Origin: Plazaster borealis
Taxonomy: Eukaryota; Echinodermata; Asteroidea; Forcipulatida; Labidiasteridae
Direction of reading: 5' to 3'
Assembly (NCBI GenBank): GCA_021014325.1
Contig: CM037472.1
Span: 26,828,039 to 26,892,038 of the forward strand
DNA: 64,000 nucleotides
The stretch's first letter is position 1. Every line of letters starts with the position of its first letter. The translations under genes and the position numbers were made by a program. This document shows positions 25,441 through 62,510 of the stretch, piece by piece. The notes below the pieces were generated by a model that saw only the letters and a program-made list of their open reading frames with translations, searched no databases and was not told where the DNA came from.

Positions 25441-28400
25441 AGATTCCATCTTCATGCACAGTCTGTGTCCTATGTCATTTCATGCACCTTTGCCATACAA
25501 TTCTATTTCCTTCTCATTTCTGTTCCCTTACTAGATAATATGAGCTTCCTGTTATAAGCAAAACCTAAACTTAGGAAAATATGGTTTTCCTATCCAGCCA
25601 CGGGTAGGGTCGCACACACAGTCAATCTTTCACAATCATTAGTTGGTTGAACCCTGAAATCCAAAGCAGGATTTTGTGGTGAGATCAATTCCGGTGCCAC
25701 ACTTTGGACACATTTGCATTGGAGGAGGCAAGTTGACAGGGGGGGGGCCCTATATTATTAAGCTGGTCCAAAGTCCTTGTCCAACCTGAGTACTCAAGTG
25801 GACATGCACATACCTGTAGTTTGAACTAATGTAACGTACAATCTAGGTACAAATACAGCCATCATAAGATCGACACTTAAGCCCACCTTTAATTTTACAG
25901 CTCTGTTGTAGATCAAAGGGCTATAGGCCAAGCAATTTACAACATTCACAAACGGTGATTCATAAATATATTTTATAACTCTTGCAGTTAGCCAGTCTTG
26001 AAGTTCAGTCTGCACCAAACAAAAACAGACCAGACTATCATACTAAATTATGATAGCAGTGCGGCAAACTTCAGCATGCATTTTTACACTCCATCTCTTG
26101 AAATCCAAACGGAATAACAGCTGCCCATGGGAAAGGCAAACAAACGTCTTCCAGTCAATTTTTGCTGTATGTTTACTCTGTCTGAATACCATCAATTCCA
26201 AATAGCGATACAATTTTTTTTTTACAAATAAATCACATGTATGATCAAACAAAATTTGTTAAAAAATTGCAAAAACCCCCACAACATGGATTAAAATATT
26301 ATCATATTAACAAAACTGACTGACTGTGCTGTAGTATTTAAATTTGTAAGCAATAATGTCAGTAGTCATTCGTAGTATCACTTCAAATTTATTTTAATTT
26401 ACTGTATAAAACTTCATGGTTCATTCCTAGACCGAACATCTGACAGCAAAATTAAACAAAACAGATAGCAGGCAAACTGTATTTTTGAAATTGTTTACCA
26501 CATCAGATTTGGCCGATTGGTTTTTCCAGATTTGTTTTCGATTAATTACAAGTAGGCTTTCTTTTGTCTGTTTGTTTGTTTGGGTTTTGGTTTTTTTTTT
26601 CAATTTCAATTTTTGTTTTCATTTTTTTTTCTTCTTTTCATTTACACATTGATGATGGAGCTACTTTCCATTTCATTCATCAGTTAATTAACCATTAAAT
26701 TGTCATCATTTCTGTCTCGGTGATCTTTGAATTACCAATACATTTCCAGTCTTCAGAATCATTTTAATTATTATTCTAATAAAATATGGACATTGTGAAG
26801 AGGGGCTCAAGCGGTTTCAATGAAGGTAGAATGTTTTTATCATCAAACGGATGGTATTCAACTACCAGGAGACATGATATCAAATGAGTCATTCAAGATT
26901 TGATTACTTTTTTTTTACTACAAGTCTTGACACAAGATGGTAGAGGTGTCAGGCAAACGACAGATGGGCCTTCAAAGAAAATTGGCAAGAAAACTCTGGA
27001 GACCCAAGCCCTTTGTCTATTTATTATCGTTTGTTGTAGCTAGGAGCAGAACTTCATGATGGGGAGAATAATAATATGCTGGGTTTGATATGCTTGGATT
27101 TTGATAATGTAAAGTGATTTGATTGACCATGCAGTACTGGCCAGGCCAAATGCAAACCTATGGCCATCCAACCATGATGATGCCTCTGTAGGCCGGATAC
27201 ACAAATCTTTACACAATGGTCAGACATGGCTACAAATAATTATGAACCTTGATTTCCCGCATGGTTTAATGCATTGTTGTACATGGTACAACATGGTGCA
27301 ACATCACAAATCTCCCACACAATACACACAATGGGTAGTGATAAGCCAGTAGTACTAATCTAACCAACATAAATAATTTATCAACACACAAAACCCTAGC
27401 ATTAATCTACATTTTATTTTTGTATATTGCCTGTCTGCTGAATACAGATTCACTAATGAGTAAAGGCATTCAAAATGTTGAGATTTCTATAATAATCATC
27501 CATTTAAAGTGTAAATTTTTGACACCATGTTTTGAATTTTAATGTACAACAATTTTCCGCAAATTGAATTTGACACCCTATTCCAGCCAAGCACGGCTTA
27601 AATTCTGCATCCAGCCACCACTTTATCTCCCTTAATTTAGGTCAAATTAAATCATTACCTGTCTAGAAGGGTTGACAGAATGTGTACAGAGAGGCACAGG
27701 CACTTTGAACTATTATTACAAAGTGTCAAAATCATGAGAAAACCCCCCCACATTTTTGGGTCTATTGTGGTCTTGACAACGCTGCTCGCTGCACTCCATT
27801 TTAGTTCCTTTGAGCATGAGTACCTGCGCGAGAGTTCCGTCTGCGGGATGAAATGTGCGTTTGAATTTTCCTTTTTAAAGGTCAAAATTTAGCGTTTCAG
27901 CTACCAATTCCTCAAGATGAATATTTTAAAAAGGGAAATAAACTTAAAGTCCAACATCCATTAAACAAATCAAATACATTTTAAAAAGTGGTGGCCAGAT
28001 GCAAAAATATTTCCCCACGCACCATCCCCTGAACCCCCCCCCCCCAATTTATTTTTATAAATAATATTAATAATAATATAATTTATTGAAATTGCCTGTT
28101 GAATCACTTAGGATTTTGGACACTGTAGGATATCATTGATTGAATTACAAGTTGTTAAAAGGACCACCCAGTAAGGTCAGTGTTGCCCATTCAGGCCGGG
28201 TTTTCCAGAGCGGACAAAAAGGACATTCACTGGAGTAGCCTATGTACTTAGCACAAATCGAAATAGCCCAAGTTTGTCAAATATTAAATTCATTGCACAG
28301 TAATTAACGAAATCATAAAATAGCAACTTTTGACCTCCGTCCCAAATTGTCGATTTATTTATAGAACCAATAATTATAAACCGAATTAAAGGATCCTTCA

Positions 28401-28505
28401 ATAGACCACAGATAAGCCAGTAATTTGAATTGCCCACTGTCACAATTCAATGGAAGACACACAATGACAAAACATAGGCAAGCATAGACCAGCAGACACA
28501 CTTAC
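25441..28505. other. No gene seen (possible intron of the BASP1-like gene)
   Basis: AT-rich non-coding sequence with short homopolymer runs. If the BASP1-like exon is real, this is the start of its first intron. Confidence 0.4.
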
Positions 28506-28679
28506 CTGAGCGTTCTCCACTGCCGGTGCGTCGCCCGTCTTTTTCAGCCCCGTGACCGTTACCTCACCCCCCGCCGGATTCGAGCCATTTTCATCCACGG
28601 GCGATCCACCCCCTACTTCATCCTGGCCTCCGCTAGCCATATTGTAAGACTTATTCTTTTTACTCATTTTCCCACCCAT
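28506..28679 (-). CDS. First coding exon of a BASP1/CAP-23-like myristoylated protein (58 residues, gene incomplete here)
   Basis: The exon runs from ATG (28679-28677) to CAG at 28506, followed by a consensus donor GTAAGTG. The N-terminus MGGKMSKKNKSYNM is very close to vertebrate BASP1 (MGGKLSKKKKGYNV). It has the N-myristoylation pattern (G2, S6) and the lysine cluster that in BASP1 binds acidic membrane lipids and calmodulin. The remainder is Gly/Asp/Glu/Pro/Ala-rich and predicted disordered, as in BASP1, which shapes the actin cortex beneath neuronal membranes. Vertebrate BASP1 has, to my knowledge, an uninterrupted coding region, whereas this one is split after codon 58 in phase 0. No continuation exon was recognised in 1-28500, so the intron may be very long or the low-complexity remainder was missed. 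The exon is GC-rich relative to its flanks. Any other myristoylated, Lys-rich membrane protein remains possible. Confidence 0.6.
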
Positions 28680-30252
28680 CTTGAAAAGTCTATCAGGGGT
28701 TCTCCTCTAAATGTGAAGAATTTTGTCAATATTTACCAGTGAAATCTGTACAAATTTGAAAGACAGTACTGTCAATGTGTAGACGGTTCACGCACGTGGA
28801 ATGTCTTTTCATACGGTCTTTTTACACATAGCAACACGTACGTTGCGAAATATCAGCGTGTACTATGTGTGTGTCAGCTGCATGTATGTGAAGCGTGCCA
28901 AATGGCCGACGTCATGCATTGGAAATTCTACACAAGACAGCTTTATTCTGCTGAGGCCCAATTTTCTTCGAAGAAAAACCACACACACAGACCGCGTAGT
29001 TCAAACTCCTCTTATTTTGTGGTTGTCGTCTGCCGTCCAAGCATGGAGGTAGTATAGAGCTTACACACAGTGGCCCTCTCTGGGTGTGTACAATTTGAAC
29101 AGGAAATGTCCTGCTGGCTGCTGTGGGCGAGCGCACGGAAACTGATCAACATCAAGAAGAAAAAAGGCGCAAAATTTGGTGGTCGTGTTTTAGTTTTAGA
29201 GCACTAGCATAACAATTACACAACAATGTTTGTTCAGATATTTTGCACGTCGGTCTACGTCTGGGCCCGTTTTTTGCTTCGGGGGGGGGGTCTTCAAATA
29301 CTTTATTTCTTAGTTGGTAGGTCATGTGGGATGGAATCATTTCTCTGGAAGATTCGTACTTTTTCTATTATTTTTTTAAAGCATGCTTCTAAAAATGTAG
29401 ACAATTTAATTTCCTTCCTGGAGTCTAGACGTTTGAGTGTTGAAATTGTTTATGAAAATTATGTAGGATATAATTTATTTACAGTACTTGGCCTATTTTA
29501 TTTAATTTATTTATTTTTTATGTAATACATTTTGTTATTTTTTTATTGCAGCACCGCCAGCACTTATTAAAGTTTTCATGACACCGCGGCATTCGGAAGT
29601 ATTTAATAAAATTAAAGAGTTGTACAAATCTAAAAGTGAAATCAAAGACAATAAAGTTGTGATATTACGTTTTTAATTAAATTAAAAACATACAAACGAC
29701 CGATGTCGTGTGTTGTTAGACTGTTAAATTCGAGTCACAAGGCGAACATAATTTGCTAATGCTATGGGGTTTTTTGCCGCATAAATTATGCAAATTTTCT
29801 CTACTCTTTTATTTCGGCAAATAACTGTGTGACTGTGAGGAGCCGGTCTTCACTGCGTGGTAATGACTGGGTTGTTGGTGTGGCTGGCCGCAGTGAAGAC
29901 CGGCTCCCCTCTCACACTCTCTCATTGACTCATTTATAAAATACCTCGTGGGGGTGTTTTAACATGCGTGAACTGAAGCCGTGTTCACATTGGACTTTTT
30001 GGGGGGGGCGGGGAGGGGGAGGGGGAGGTGTGAGGGTCGTAACAGCCGAGGAAAAAGATGCATAGTTATGACATGCTAAGTCATTATGAGATATAAGTCA
30101 TAGGCCCTAATTATGACTTATGCTAATTTCTATTTTCTTCTTTCTTGATGCAGGTAACATTGTCCTGGGCTTAACAACACCACGCGCAGGCAAAACGAGA
30201 AAAGAGATAGATCCTCCGGTAGCCAAACCATCAAATAATAACTCGAATAAAC
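28680..30252. other. Intergenic region between head-to-head BASP1-like exon and AlkD-type gene
   Basis: Probably holds the divergent promoters. Visible are a strong splice acceptor (pyrimidine tract plus GCAG) ending near 30152, another ending near 29551, a G10 run at 29281-29290, a perfect 19-bp hairpin at 29839-29907 and a G-rich tract at 29999-30030. No convincing coding exon was found. Confidence 0.5.
29839..29907. repeat. Perfect 19-bp hairpin
   Basis: GGAGCCGGTCTTCACTGCG at 29839-29857 and its exact complement at 29889-29907, with a 31-base loop. Confidence 0.85.
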
Positions 30253-30510
30253 ATGGACGCTAAAAAGAAAACAAAACCAACCTCATCGAAATCTCCCGTC
30301 AAGCGTCAAGGTGCCAAACTGAAATCCTCCGCCGGGAATAAAAAGTCCAAGTCCGATGTTACCATGGCAACGAGTGTTGTTGCTATAGTAACTCGACATC
30401 TTCAAGCTGCCTCGAATGAAGTCAAAGCGGCATCCATGAAAAAGTACATGAGAAATCAGTTTGCATTTTATGGAGTACCAAGTCCGAAACTGACAGATAT
30501 TTACAAGCAT
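30253..30510 (+). CDS. AlkD-type gene coding exon 1 (residues 1-86)
   Basis: Basic tail followed by the first helical repeats, including YMRNQFAFYGVPSPKL. Ends in phase 0 at donor GTGAGT after the codons for YKH. Confidence 0.88.
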
Positions 30511-32811
30511 GTGAGTTATTTTCCTGTCTCCCCTTATTTGTTTATTTTAAAAGTCAAAAAAGGAAAAAGACACAAAAGATGTCCCAAAAATCGAACAGAC
30601 CGCACTGAAAAAATAGACAAAAACAGAACATTTTGCATTTAACTCTTTAAAGTTCTTATACAAAATAAGGGTACTTTTTTTTAAAAATGTGCAGGCGGTG
30701 ATTTGATAAATTTAAACACTCCTTTTGTTGTTGTGGGTGGTTTTTTCCTTTTTTTTTCCCTCTCTCTTTTGTTAAGTCTTGATGCAGCTCTACATTTTCT
30801 TAATTAAATTATATAGATGTCCGAGAGAAAAAAATATTTACCACTATGGTTTTTTCTTAATAACTTGAAATTATCACTTTACCCGTCTCCCAAGAAAATT
30901 CTTGTAGAATCTCCCACCATTACCGACCCAGCAGACCTACGGAGCATCATGATTTCATTATGGAACGAACCACACAGAGAATGTCAGCACGTCGCCTTGA
31001 AATTCGCCATGAAATACCAGGCACTTCTCAAGGGTGAAAACGCCGCAGAGTGCCGGGCGACAATGCGGTGTGTAGAGGTGATGATAACAACTAATAGCTG
31101 GTGGGATTCAGTCGACACCATCTCACCAAACCGTAAGACGTAGATAAGAGGCAATAACACTCAAAGATGAATTACACTTCCAACAATAAAATTTGTTTTT
31201 GTTCTTCGAGAAGAAAGTAATAATTAAAACATTTAATTTGTTTTGAAGAGTTAATGCAAATGGAGAAAATGCGGTCAATGTGAGCTATTCCAAAATGATG
31301 ATTTATACTTGCAATATAATTTTGTCTAATTTTGACAATTAGAATCAAACATTTTTTTGGAGTATGAATTGAGATTATGGCTATCATTAAGATGATTTCA
31401 TCAAAGTTCAATTGTATTTTATAAAACCTCAGCCTATGTCTATTCTTGGGGACTCAATTGAGAGGAAAACATAATGAGTTATTTTATTTAGGCTGGACTA
31501 ATCTATCTGGAATAAGAATTGTGCCAACCCATAATACTCAAACTTAGTTTTTTTCCCTAGACTGAAGTATGTTTACAGTCATACACCAGTTAATGGCAAA
31601 ACTAAACAAATTATTGTCTTTTATCCTTATGCAAGAATGACATGACATTGCTGTAATACTCTTTACAGAAGGGGGGGCAGCAGAGGGGTTGATTTGCCCG
31701 AGATTTTACACAGATAAAAAAAATAAGTACCAGTTTCTAATACAGGGTAAAAAGTATTCTTTTCTAATATTTCTTTTGCTTTCTCTGTAATCCCCCCCCC
31801 CCCGGGTCGTATGCCTGTATGCATATTGTGTTTAACATACAATACCCTCACATTATTCTATCGTCTGTCTTATTTATTTGGTATTTTCCAATTGACATTT
31901 AGTTGTTGCTTATCTGGCCAAGGAGCAACCAAGCATCGTAAATCCCATTCTAGAGACTTGGATAACTCACAGCAACATGTGGCTTCGTAGAGCAGCAATC
32001 CTGTACCAACTCAAATACAAGGAGAACACTGATGAGGACAAACTATTCAGGTAAAAAAAACAAAGCCGATCAGCCTGGGTGTCTGAGGCTTCCTCATGCC
32101 ATTTCCCTTTTTGTTGTATCTAGTTCTTACCACGTTCTGATACCCAAGATGTTAACTAGCATCTGGGAAATGGGGGGGGGGGTGCAAATGTGCAGGAAAC
32201 TTATATATTAGGACCAATATTCTGGTCCTAATTTCATAAAGTGGACTCAAATATTGCTTAGAAGGTTTATATGCTACCCAGCCCCCCCCCCAAATGGCAT
32301 TACACCAGTGGCAGTTATGAAATAATGTTTCATTTTGGCTGGCAACCTGTTTATGCTTAGTAATATTTTCCAGCGCTTAGCAATTTTTTCCACTTACTAG
32401 CTTTGTGAAATCGGGTCCAGGGCCTATCTGATTGGGTCGATTTCACAAAGCACTAAGATTCATCTTAAGATGAGTTGGCAATATTGCCATAGTGACGTTT
32501 ATTGTGACATCACACTTTGCTTAGCAGTTAAGATTGATCAATCTTTGTGAAATCAGCCCCAGGTTCAGAAGGAAAAAATTTAAATGACAAAGTGAAGATT
32601 CTCTCAAGTTTGGATTACATGCACTTGATTTACTTTTAGATTCTGTCTTTCATGTTGCCATGAGAAGGAATTCTTCATCCAGAAATCCATAGGATGGGCC
32701 CTACGCAACTACTTCTACATCGCTCCAGAGGCAGTCAAGGAATTTGTAAAAGAGAATGAGGACAAATTAGCTAAACTCAGCAAACGAGAGGCTCTGAAAC
32801 ATGCTGGGTGA
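30253..32811 (+). CDS. AlkD-type DNA alkylation repair (DNA glycosylase) protein, complete, 4 coding exons
   Basis: Four exons (258, 238, 148, 172 nt) join in frame to 271 residues. The protein resembles bacterial AlkD, a HEAT-repeat-like glycosylase that removes N3- and N7-alkylated purines. Residues 1-40 are a lysine/serine-rich tail (MDAKKKTKPTSSKSP...), a plausible nuclear signal absent from bacterial AlkD. The core has MRNQFAFYGVPSPK at 65-78, NSWWDSVD at 153-160, NMWLRRAAILYQLKYK at about 190-205, EFFIQKSIGWALR at about 225-237 and LSKREALKH near the end. W156, D160, R195 and W234 line up with the AlkD active-site residues W109, D113, R148 and W187. An in-frame TAG at 30220-30222 makes ATG 30253 the first start. 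A strong acceptor at about 30152 suggests an upstream non-coding exon. The gene converges with MTHFD1. Activity is inferred from conserved residues. Confidence 0.9.
30895..31132 (+). CDS. AlkD-type gene coding exon 2 (residues 87-166)
   Basis: Acceptor CTCCCAAG in phase 0; starts KILVESPTITDPADLRSIMI and ends TTNSWWDSVDTISPN. Contains the catalytic-type aspartate D160. Donor GTAAGA, one base into a codon. The start is chosen because it keeps phase and matches AlkD length here. Confidence 0.85.
31665..31825. repeat. Dispersed repeat in AlkD-type gene intron 2
   Basis: Second copy of the family at 15125-15365 (GGGGTTGATTTGCC ... TTGCTTTCTCTGTAA ... C-run ... TATGCCTGTA). Confidence 0.6.
31903..32050 (+). 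CDS. AlkD-type gene coding exon 3 (residues 166-215)
   Basis: Encodes VAYLAKEQPSIVNPILETW and SNMWLRRAAILYQLKYKENT. The second arginine of LRR (R195) matches AlkD R148. Donor GTAAAA, two bases into an arginine codon. Confidence 0.9.
32640..32811 (+). CDS. AlkD-type gene terminal coding exon 4 (residues 215-271)
   Basis: Encodes CCHEKEFFIQKSIGWALRNY and ends LSKREALKHAG, then TGA at 32809-32811. W234 matches AlkD W187. Acceptor TACTTTTAG. Confidence 0.92.
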
Positions 32812-33073
32812 CTGTCTTCAATAGCATGGTACAGCTACACAATGATTTAACAAAAAGTCCTTTATTCTGATAGCATTTTTTTCAATGATTATGTAAAAAA
32901 CAGTAATAACAAATGGTTTTTATTTAACACATATGTGATGCAATCAAGCTAAATGAGTTGTTTGTCGGAAATATCAGTATGGAGAAACAAGCAAAAACAG
33001 GCCAACAGGGGTGATAAATAACATCAAAAAGGGGCTAAAATTAGCATTGAAAGAAAATGTGCCGATGTAGTTC

Positions 33074-33079
33074 AATAAA
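33074..33079 (+). promoter_or_regulatory. Candidate polyadenylation signal for the AlkD-type gene
   Basis: AATAAA about 263 nt after the TGA stop codon, in AT-rich flanking sequence. Confidence 0.4.
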
Positions 33080-33737
33080 CAACTTGAATTTAAACCCCCT
33101 TTTCTCAATTTCATTCTCTCGCATCTCTTGGTGTTTCTACTTTCATAACTTTTGAACCAAAGGTGGTATCAACATGGGGTTTTAACAGTATTAAAGCATA
33201 GATTATGCTCTTTTCAAATGTATAACAAAATGAAAAATGACCTGGGTCGACAAACGACTCATTTTGCTTGATCGCATCACATATATCCTTGTAGCTAGAT
33301 CAAGACACTTTATTATCCCTTTTCATCAGGCACACTTAAACCATTCCTCAAACTTTGTCACAACCTCAAGCTGCTTAAATTAGCATTGGGGGTTAATCCT
33401 ACACAATACTGTCTCAGCCCTCTCAGGTTCCCATTTATACACCTGGATTAAGAGAAGCAATTATGGTTAAGTCCCTTGCTCAGGGACACAAGTGTCATGA
33501 CCTGGAATTGTAATTAATTTTAAATAATATTTTTTTCTTTCTGTGTGTATACAGCCTCTTATGAAAGTTCATGATATATTGATTGTGCCCTGAACTGGTT
33601 AAATTTACAGGCATACTTTAAATCTAGCATACATGTATGGGCAATTATTTACAAATATCAACATATGTTTGAAAACACATTGACAATCAAAGTTCATTTG
33701 CAGTTACCGTGTCTCATGACTAGTGCACTGAGCAAGG

Positions 33738-34114
33738 TTAAAGGTAGGGTCATTGTTTGTTTTGTGAAAGAAGACGAAATTCTCAAGAAAGATACAATAA
33801 AAGTCTACTTGTTGAAAAAAAAACAGCAAAAAAACTGTCACAGTATTTTCATCAAGAACGTTGAATCCACTCACGTTTAGCGAGGTGACAGAGGGTACCA
33901 CCCCATCTCTGGAATTTGAGTCACCAAAACTCGCCTTGAGGTGAGTTTTGGAGATTCAAATTTTTCGACAAACTTTTATTGATTTCTAATCAAGGGGGCA
34001 TTTCAAAACGCAGGATGCTTACTACCATACCATCTTTATAACAAGGAGGCTTTCTAATAGAAACTACACAGTTTTTTGCGGTCATTACCAAAACTTTATG
34101 ACCCTACCTTTAGA
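33738..34114. mobile_element. MITE family 2 copy (complete)
   Basis: Ends GTTAAAGGTAGGGTCATTG and ...ATGACCCTACCTTTAGA are imperfect inverted repeats. The interior has CACGTTTAGCGAGGTGACAG and ACTCGCCTTGAGGTGAGTTT. Confidence 0.85.
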
Positions 34115-34920
34115 GTAAAATCTGTGACTGAGCCAAAATGTGTGCAGCATGCAAACAGGTTGATGCATTGTTTTTTAATTAATGTTTGGAATGTCTTCAC
34201 AAAACCTAAATAGAGGTAAAGTTTGAAACTTGTTATCTTTGAAATAATACAATGTAGAGAGGTTTGTAGCAGTACAATGTCCTTAAAGAGTTTAACGTGT
34301 CACTTAAAAAAAAATGCCAGTGGTGTAGCAATTCTATTACACAGTGCTGCCATAAATTTTTCTACATCGTAGATTTCATCTAAAACCCCCGATAAACTCC
34401 ATTAATAATCTTAATTATAGAAGATCATTTTGTATTCCAAAACCAAGGACATAGTGACTGAAGTCCAATTTCTTAGTCATACTCCATAAGTTTCACTAGC
34501 TCTAATTTTTTCAATAAATCAGAATATGTACTTTTTGTTTGCATAGAAACAATTTACACTCATCACCTACTTTTAAATGTCTTAACATAATCAAATTGAC
34601 TATTTTTGTATTTAAAAATTCAATATATTCAATATATTTTGTACTTACATTTAGTTAAAATTTATCATCAATTATTTGAAATAAACATAAATGAGGTGAA
34701 AAGATATTCAATTTATTTTGAGCCATTCCACCTGCAATTTTTGTAGAAAAGAATGTAAGAAATAATAATATACTGCATTTATGTGACACACAAGTTTAAA
34801 CATGGAAAATTGTATCTTGTGATTTTTTTCATTTTTGAACGGATCCTCTGATGTGAGAGTATCATGACAAATTGTGAGTGAGATCAACTTCCCTGTTTAT
34901 CGTAAACCTGGGTATGATCT
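34115..34920. other. No gene seen between converging genes
   Basis: AT-rich sequence, no exon or repeat recognised. Confidence 0.45.
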
Positions 34921-34924
34921 CTGG

Positions 34925-35100
34925 TTATACGACAGTTACAGGTTGACTGGCTTCTGACTGACACCCTCAAACAAAGATATTGACAACATAGGGAGACTGC
35001 TAACATTAGGGCTAGCTCAGTTGATAGAGCGCCGGCAAGTTAATCCAGAGGTCGCAGGTGCAAATCCCACCCCAGTTAATTTTTTCTTTGATCAACCCCA
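34925..35100 (+). repeat. tRNA-derived SINE family C
   Basis: Contains GGGCTAGCTCAGTTGATAG (box A) and GGTGCAAATCCC (box B), then TTTTTTCTTTGATCAACCCC. The same family lies on the minus strand at 53670-53825. No intact tRNA cloverleaf. Confidence 0.8.
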
Positions 35101-35283
35101 AATTAAGTTTATTAAAGATATCACTTTATTTACAGATATTTCTCATAAAAAAAAAAAAATTTTCTTGAATGTAGATTTTATATAGATCAGAGAAAATCAT
35201 AAAATAATAGTTCATAATGTAACTAAGGAAATAATAGGTAGATCCATTCTGTGTATGCTTTGTGGAAATTTCCACTTTTTTTC

Positions 35284-35289
35284 TTTATT
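35284..35289 (-). promoter_or_regulatory. Candidate MTHFD1 polyadenylation signal
   Basis: AATAAA on the minus strand about 410 nt beyond the stop codon. It is the first canonical hexamer noticed downstream of the repeat array; other copies lie further on (near 35126). Confidence 0.35.
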
Positions 35290-35700
35290 ATAAGTTCTCT
35301 TTTATAGAATTACTTAGAAAAAATATATGAAAACAAATTTGCAGGCACCTTTTAAGATAATGCAATGTTTTCAACTATTTTTCCATATTGCGCAGGGTTC
35401 CATGATAGCATCTAAAACCGTTTTTTTTTTCTTCTGATCAACAAAACCTGTTTTAAGGGGCTTTCTTAGACAAGGCTGTAGTGATCTCTTCACAAGGATC
35501 ATAACAGCTGTGCATGCAGAACAAGCCTGTGATGACCTCTCTGCAAAGGTCATAACAGCAAACCTGTGACGACCTCCGGATAAGAGGCATACTTCAAGCA
35601 GAAAAATACCTATGATGACCTCTGTCTAAGGTCCACACAGTAGAACATCTCGAGTAAGGAAGTGATGACCTCTGTGTGTAGGTCAGAACAGCTCTTACAT

Positions 35701-62285
<26,585 letters not shown>

Positions 62286-62365
62286 GCTTGAAATTTGTGT
62301 GTCACAGTTTATTCTTAAAATGAAGAATAATAAAGACTTCACCAACAGTTAGAAATTATCTTACA

Positions 62366-62510
62366 GTTTGAAGTTTGCAGCCCACTGAATAAACTACGTC
62401 CGTACGTCCGTTGTCGTTCGTCGAGACTCGAGAAGCAGTCTGCCCTACCAATGCCACAGCATGCATTCGCGCCGTGCTCGCGGCGGTTCAGTGTTCAGTG
62501 ACCCAACACA
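62366..62510 (-). promoter_or_regulatory. Probable MTHFD1 promoter and 5' leader region
   Basis: A local CpG-rich patch (CGTCCGTACGTCC, GTCGTTCGTCGAG, TTCGCGCCGTGCTCGCGGCG) in AT-rich surroundings, 80-220 bases upstream of the MTHFD1 ATG. No TATA box was recognised. The placement fits a CpG-type housekeeping promoter. The transcription start cannot be fixed from sequence alone. Confidence 0.45.

Noticed and set aside
62313..62365. Possible 5'UTR intron just upstream of the MTHFD1 start
   Set aside because: Donor and acceptor motifs exist, but the intron would be about 51 bases, too short to accept without transcript data.
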